Source of the DNA: Citrobacter sp. Marseille-Q6884
GTDB taxonomy: Bacteria; Pseudomonadota; Gammaproteobacteria; Enterobacterales; Enterobacteriaceae
Assembly: GCF_945906775.1 (NCBI RefSeq)
Contig: NZ_CAMDRE010000002.1
Coordinates: 1,612,001 to 1,676,000, forward strand
Length of the DNA stretch: 64,000 nucleotides
Reading direction: 5' to 3'
In this document: piece by piece, positions 60,273 to 64,000 of the stretch
How the letters are laid out: every line of letters starts with the position of its first letter
Position numbering within the stretch: the stretch's first letter is position 1
Notes under the pieces: generated by a model
The model's database searches: none
What the model was told of the DNA's origin: nothing
What the model saw: the letters and a program-made list of their open reading frames with translations, nothing else
Program-made: the position numbers and the translations under genes

Positions 60273-60617
60273 CATCCCTCCAGAAAGGCACAGCATGCCG
60301 CACTCACGCAGCCATAAATAATAGTGACCGTTCACCCTGCAGATTGTTGTTATCGGCAGCAGGGTTGATTTGCCTTAGCGATGAAACCTGTGTTTTGCAA
60401 AAAAGATTAACGCGCTGATCCAGGTGGAATTTTCGCGGGCATCAGGAGCATAACGTGTCGGTTGCAAGGTGCAATAGGAGGGAAAGAAAAAACCGCCGAT
60501 CCTGCCCACCTCGTTTAACGTGTTGTGGACAAGACCGGCGGTCTTGAGTTTTTTATTCACGCCGTGCCGAGACTCGCTCAGATACCGCGTGAATGATTTA
60601 GTGTAGACGCTGATCGA
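60273..60617. other. Gap between ves and spy
   Basis: 345 bases without a convincing gene. The spy side holds a terminator candidate at 60487-60543. The rest shows nothing I can name; the ves promoter should lie near 60280-60400. Confidence 0.55.
60487..60543 (-). terminator. Candidate spy terminator
   Basis: ACCGCCG (60491-60497) can pair with CGGCGGT (60535-60541) across a long loop that includes a smaller hairpin; on the minus strand it is followed by a T run (TTTTTTCTTT). It lies 75 bases after the spy stop. Confidence 0.45.
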
Positions 60618-61103
60618 TTACTCAGCAGCCTCTGGCATTTTACCTTTCTGCGTCGCGCGTTCTGTCAGACGCTTCTCAAAATTGGCATTAAACTGCTTTT
60701 TCTGTTCCGGCGTCAGAATGTTGTAAATCTTGTTCTGGGTTTCCATGTGCGCCAGCATGTTCGCTTTACGCTGCTCTTCCATCTTCGTAATTTGCGCTTC
60801 GGCTTTCGCTTTATCGAAGCTATCGCTGGCGATGATATCGTGCATTGCACGGCGTTCTTCCAGCGGCGGACGCTTCATCTGGTCGCGCTGGCTTTTCATA
60901 ATCTCGCGGATCTGTTGTTTCTGGGCGTCAGTCAGGTTCAGATCTTTAAACATCATGTCGTGATGTGGGCCAAACTTGCCGTTGTGGTGCATCATCGGTT
61001 TGGCATTTGCCGGGGCCGTAGTGGTTGTGTCAGCGGCATGTGCGATGTTCGCAGCACCCAGCGCCAGAGTAGAGGCAACAAACAGAGCAGTCAGTTTACG
61101 CAT
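60618..61103 (-). CDS. spy: Periplasmic chaperone Spy
   Basis: ATP-independent periplasmic chaperone induced by envelope stress (161 residues). The signal peptide ends GAANIAHAADT. The mature part is helical and forms a cradle-shaped dimer; the repeated motif is present as LNLTDAQKQQIREIMKSQRD and again as LTPEQKKQFNANFEKRL (LTxxQ motifs). The correct start is the ATG at 61103 (MRKLTALFVASTLALG), preceded by AAGGAAGGATAGAAATT; an in-frame ATG 30 codons upstream is not used in the family. In E. coli it is controlled by CpxR and BaeR. Confidence 0.96.
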   Translation of the reverse strand: MRKLTALFVASTLALGAANIAHAADTTTTAPANAKPMMHHNGKFGPHHDMMFKDLNLTDAQKQQIREIMKSQRDQMKRPPLEERRAMHDIIASDSFDKAKAEAQITKMEEQRKANMLAHMETQNKIYNILTPEQKKQFNANFEKRLTERATQKGKMPEAAE

Positions 61104-61440
61104 AATTTCTATCCTTCCTTCAGTTATTCTGACGACATTCATGCAATGTGATTGTCGTGTTGACGGGATTAACTTTACCGTCTTCATCGTCAATTAATCA
61201 GAGCAACGGTAAAACAATGAAAGTGTAAAAAACAAACTTTCATCAATTATGAAGAAAAAAAGAATAAATTGCGGAGAGTTGAAATAAAAAATGACAACAG
61301 GATGATTTTGAAAGGATTATGAAGAACTATACCGCAACTCTGGTTATTAAGAAAGCAACTTACCAGGATTAATCTGTAATAAATAGAAACCGCACGCAAA
61401 AATAATCCCCCAGGGGTCAACCTGAGGGCGAATATATTTA
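61104..61440. other. Gap between spy and astE
   Basis: 337 bases, AT-rich, no gene seen. The left part should carry the spy promoter with CpxR and BaeR sites; I found only a single GTAAA-type half-site (61174-61178, minus strand), not a full repeat. The right end holds the ast terminator. Confidence 0.5.
61398..61428 (-). terminator. ast operon terminator
   Basis: CCCCCAGG and CCTGAGGG (61407-61428) form a bulged stem, followed on the minus strand by ATTATTTTT. It lies 13 bases after the astE stop. Confidence 0.5.
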
Positions 61441-62406
61441 TCAGATTCTTTCCAACATCAACCCAGCACGTAAGCCATGGGCCACATTGGGGTTTGGAAA
61501 GAGAACGTATTCCACATCACGGGTGACAATAAACTTTTCATCGCCATCCTGCGCCAGCAGCGTGCCCTCTTTAAAGGGGGTAAAGTTCAGCGTCTGGTTG
61601 TCCATATGGAGGACAAAATCGTCGCTGCGCCGGGTAATTTGCGATACCACGCGATAACGCACCGGGATGCAATCGTCTGCACCCGTTGCATCACCCTTCA
61701 GCAAACGCGCCAGCGCACCGGCTGTCTGCGCAAACTGCGTCAGATCATTTTGCCCAAACGGCAACGCTTTACCCAGCTCCAGTGTGCAGGCCAGCGCGCC
61801 GAAATGCTCCCCGCTGAAATGGGTGAACGTGCCGCCCGGCGCCTGGTGAAACACCAGCGCCTCCAGTCCTGCTCCACCTAACCAGGAGAGGAATCCCTCA
61901 TCCCAGGGAACATGACGCTGTGGCAACACGCCAAAGCGCAGATGGTGTGAACCACGAATGGCGGTGTGGAGATCCAGATGCCAGCGCACAGGCTCTTTTG
62001 CACGCGAATAAAAGTCTTCCAGACACAGTTCAAGCTCGCGGGCGCGCAGCGTTTCACCGCTTTCAGCAAATAACTGCCACCGCCCCCCAAACATGCGGTT
62101 CAGATCGCTATGACAATAGCGCTTCCCTGCTGCCAGCGCCTGCGGATTGCCCAGAATCACCAACATTCGCCACGTCAGCGCCAACTCGCCGCTAAATACC
62201 CCGGACAACAACGCGTCCAGCATCTCCACCGGCGCAGTCTCATTGCCATGGACACCCGCAGAGAGCACCAGCGAACGTTCAACCGGTGCATGAGGCGTGA
62301 GTTCCAGGATACCGTGCCCTGCCCACTGCCAGTGAAAACCGTGCACGTCGCCCTGCGTAACAGGCGGGATGCTCCCCGCGAGCGTCAGGGCAAGAAAATT
62401 ATCCAT
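61441..62406 (-). CDS. astE: Succinylglutamate desuccinylase
   Basis: Last step of the ammonia-producing arginine succinyltransferase pathway: N-succinylglutamate to glutamate and succinate. It has 321 residues from MDNFLALTLAGSIPP; a longer frame runs back into astB. Zinc ligands are in SAGVHGNETAPVEML and HLDLHTAIRGSHH; the catalytic glutamate is in CTLELGKALPFG. Its first eight bases overlap the astB stop region. Confidence 0.95.
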   Translation of the reverse strand: MDNFLALTLAGSIPPVTQGDVHGFHWQWAGHGILELTPHAPVERSLVLSAGVHGNETAPVEMLDALLSGVFSGELALTWRMLVILGNPQALAAGKRYCHSDLNRMFGGRWQLFAESGETLRARELELCLEDFYSRAKEPVRWHLDLHTAIRGSHHLRFGVLPQRHVPWDEGFLSWLGGAGLEALVFHQAPGGTFTHFSGEHFGALACTLELGKALPFGQNDLTQFAQTAGALARLLKGDATGADDCIPVRYRVVSQITRRSDDFVLHMDNQTLNFTPFKEGTLLAQDGDEKFIVTRDVEYVLFPNPNVAHGLRAGLMLERI

Positions 62407-63742
62407 AACTCGCGCACTCCTGCTGGAAGGGATAAACAGAACCGAGTTTGAGCAATTGCGTGAGTGAGTCCAGCGCTTCACGTCCTTCACGCAACAGGTG
62501 GGGATCGGCGAGATCAGCCGCAGTCAGGCGATCACGGTAGTAACGATCGACCCAGTTATTGAGCGTATTGAACAGCGTATCATTCATGATTACCGCCGGA
62601 TTCACCGCGCGCTGTTCCTGCGGCGTTAACACCACACGCAGACGCAAACACGCCGGACCACCGCCGTTGGACATGCTTTCCCGCAGATCGAACACCCGCA
62701 GGTCGTCAATCGGATTATCCTCCTGCAGTACACGGTTCAGATAGCGCCACACGCCAGCATGCTCCCGGCACTCCTGCGGCAAAATGAGCATCATTGAGCC
62801 ATCATCACGGCTCAACAACTGGCTGTTAAACAGATATGTTGCCACCGCATCCTGCACTGAAACCTCGGCTGAAGGCACTTCCAGCGCAATAAAACCGTCC
62901 ACCTTGCTACGCAACTGCTGTAATAGCGCCTGTTGCTTCGCAAACGCCAGTTCATGGCAAAACAGCACCTGGCGGTTCGACACGGCAATCACGTCGTTGT
63001 GGAACACGCCAAGATCGATAACCTCCGGGTTTTGCTGAGCAAAGATGAGTTGCTGCGGATTGACCTGATTCAGCCGCGCCACAGCTTCGCTGGCCTCACG
63101 GGATTGGCGCGCCGGATAACGCTTCGGCTGCGTTGCGCTGCCCTCTTCACGGCCGTAAATGAACAACTGCATGCCCGGGTCGCCGTAATCACCGCCCAAA
63201 CGATTGTGGTTAGCCGCACCTTCATCACCCAGTAGCGCCACCTGTGGCAGCGCGCTGTGAACGGCAAAGGTATCTTCATCACGGAATATTGCCCGCAACA
63301 GCGATTCCGTCGTCGGCGCTTCCAACGAACGGTGGAACTTGTTATTCAGGTTAGCCACCGTCAGATGCACCTTACCATCCAGTGAATCCGCTGAGGGGCA
63401 TATCGTTGCCGCATTTGCCACCCACATAGGTGAAGCGGAGCTGGCACTGGAGAGCCAGTGCGGTGCCTGGCGCGCCACTTTTTCCAGTATCTGCTCGTCG
63501 CTACCGCTGAATCCGAGCTGACGCAATACCGGAATATACGGGCGCTCATGGGGCGGGATCACTGCCTGAGGAAATCCTGCATCCGCCAGCGCCTTCATTT
63601 TTAGCAACCCCTGCTTCGCCGCCAGCTTTGGATTGGATACCTGAAAACGGTGTCGGGTTGAAGCCTCATTGCCAAATGACAGCCCGGCATAATGGTGCGT
63701 TAGCCCCACAAGTCCGTCGAAATTAAACTCACGCGCTTTCAT
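62399..63742 (-). CDS. astB: N-succinylarginine dihydrolase
   Basis: Second step of the pathway: succinylarginine to succinylornithine, two ammonia and CO2 (447 residues). Member of the amidinotransferase fold with catalytic cysteine in MSNGGGPACLRLRVVL near residue 365 and a histidine/glutamate pair in the middle (DLGVFHNDVIAVSN). N-terminus EFNFDGLVGLTHHYAGLSFG. Overlaps astD by four bases (ATGA). Confidence 0.96.
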   Translation of the reverse strand: MKAREFNFDGLVGLTHHYAGLSFGNEASTRHRFQVSNPKLAAKQGLLKMKALADAGFPQAVIPPHERPYIPVLRQLGFSGSDEQILEKVARQAPHWLSSASSASPMWVANAATICPSADSLDGKVHLTVANLNNKFHRSLEAPTTESLLRAIFRDEDTFAVHSALPQVALLGDEGAANHNRLGGDYGDPGMQLFIYGREEGSATQPKRYPARQSREASEAVARLNQVNPQQLIFAQQNPEVIDLGVFHNDVIAVSNRQVLFCHELAFAKQQALLQQLRSKVDGFIALEVPSAEVSVQDAVATYLFNSQLLSRDDGSMMLILPQECREHAGVWRYLNRVLQEDNPIDDLRVFDLRESMSNGGGPACLRLRVVLTPQEQRAVNPAVIMNDTLFNTLNNWVDRYYRDRLTAADLADPHLLREGREALDSLTQLLKLGSVYPFQQECASYG

Positions 63743-64000
63743 AATTTCTCCTCGCGTGAAAAATCGAGTCCCGGGTTAAGCGCGGCAGGCAGCGTCAGGA
63801 CCGGTGACTCCAGGCTCGCCATCGGCCAGGCACAATAATCTGCGGCATACCACGCGCTGGCGCGATGGTTACCGGATGCGCCCACCCCACCAAATGGCGC
63901 GGTACTCGCCGCCCCGGTCAGGGGTTTATTCCAGTTAACGATACCGGCCCGTGCTTCCAGCAACAGCTGATCAAACTGTGCGCGGTCCGGCGACACCAGC
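63739..64000 (-). CDS. astD: Succinylglutamate semialdehyde dehydrogenase, C-terminal part
   Basis: The last 86 or so residues of AstD; the rest lies beyond the window edge. Visible aldehyde-dehydrogenase C-terminal motif IVNWNKPLTGAASTAPFGGV and ASGNHRASAWYAADYCAWPM match E. coli AstD. It oxidises succinylglutamate semialdehyde with NAD+. The frame is open to the window edge, so no start is assigned. Confidence 0.93.
   Translation of the reverse strand, partial: LVSPDRAQFDQLLLEARAGIVNWNKPLTGAASTAPFGGVGASGNHRASAWYAADYCAWPMASLESPVLTLPAALNPGLDFSREEKL

Overview
The window reads as a chromosomal stretch of an enteric gammaproteobacterium (Enterobacteriaceae). Almost every protein is a near full-length match, from memory, to an Escherichia coli K-12 protein, and gene order follows the pykF-lpp-suf-...-ast segment of that chromosome. 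A Fur-regulated haem-uptake operon beside hemP/ydiE, an extra KduD-like gene and a LysR/metallo-beta-lactamase-fold pair distinguish it from E. coli. A Citrobacter-like genus is my best guess; this is inference, since no search was run.

Layout. 1-3000: 3' part of pykF, the abundant lipoprotein gene lpp, and ldtE, whose L,D-transpeptidase family attaches Lpp to or cross-links peptidoglycan. 3000-8580: the stress Fe-S assembly operon sufABCDSE (minus strand) with a perfect Fur palindrome in its promoter. 8580-11100: an accessory pocket with a 675-base non-coding stretch, a LysR regulator and a divergent secreted metallo-beta-lactamase-fold protein whose metal ligands are mostly replaced. 11100-16200: ydiH, menI (menaquinone synthesis), ydiJ (FAD/Fe-S dehydrogenase) and ydiK. 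16300-22300: the RprA small RNA with its RcsB box, aroD, ppsA, its regulator ppsR, and aroH with a TrpR operator that overlaps the ppsR stop codon.

22390-28345: Fur box, hemP and hmuRSTUV (outer-membrane receptor, cytoplasmic haem protein, periplasmic binding protein, permease, ATPase), meeting selO tail to tail. 28340-33760: selO, the anti-FlhDC protein ydiV, nlpC, and the vitamin B12 import genes btuCED. 33800-41100: a translation block thrS-infC-rpmI-rplT-pheM-pheS-pheT-ihfA, with an AUU start for infC, the PheM leader peptide and attenuator, and a likely L20 operator. 41100-50200: small or poorly known genes (yniD, a 77-residue exported protein, ydiY, yniA, yniB, hxpB, ydjM with a LexA box, tcyP, cedA), pfkB and an isolated kduD homologue.

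50300-60300: katE with a sigma-S type promoter, the chitobiose operon chbBCARFG, osmE, nadE and ves. 60600-64000: spy and the 3' end of the arginine succinyltransferase operon (astD partial, astB, astE).

This is mostly conserved core genome. I see no phage, insertion sequence, CRISPR array, tRNA or rRNA. The least explained items are the LysR/degenerate metallo-beta-lactamase pair with its inverted-repeat operator candidate, the non-coding stretch beside it, the 77-residue exported protein, and a short candidate gene between pfkB and yniA.
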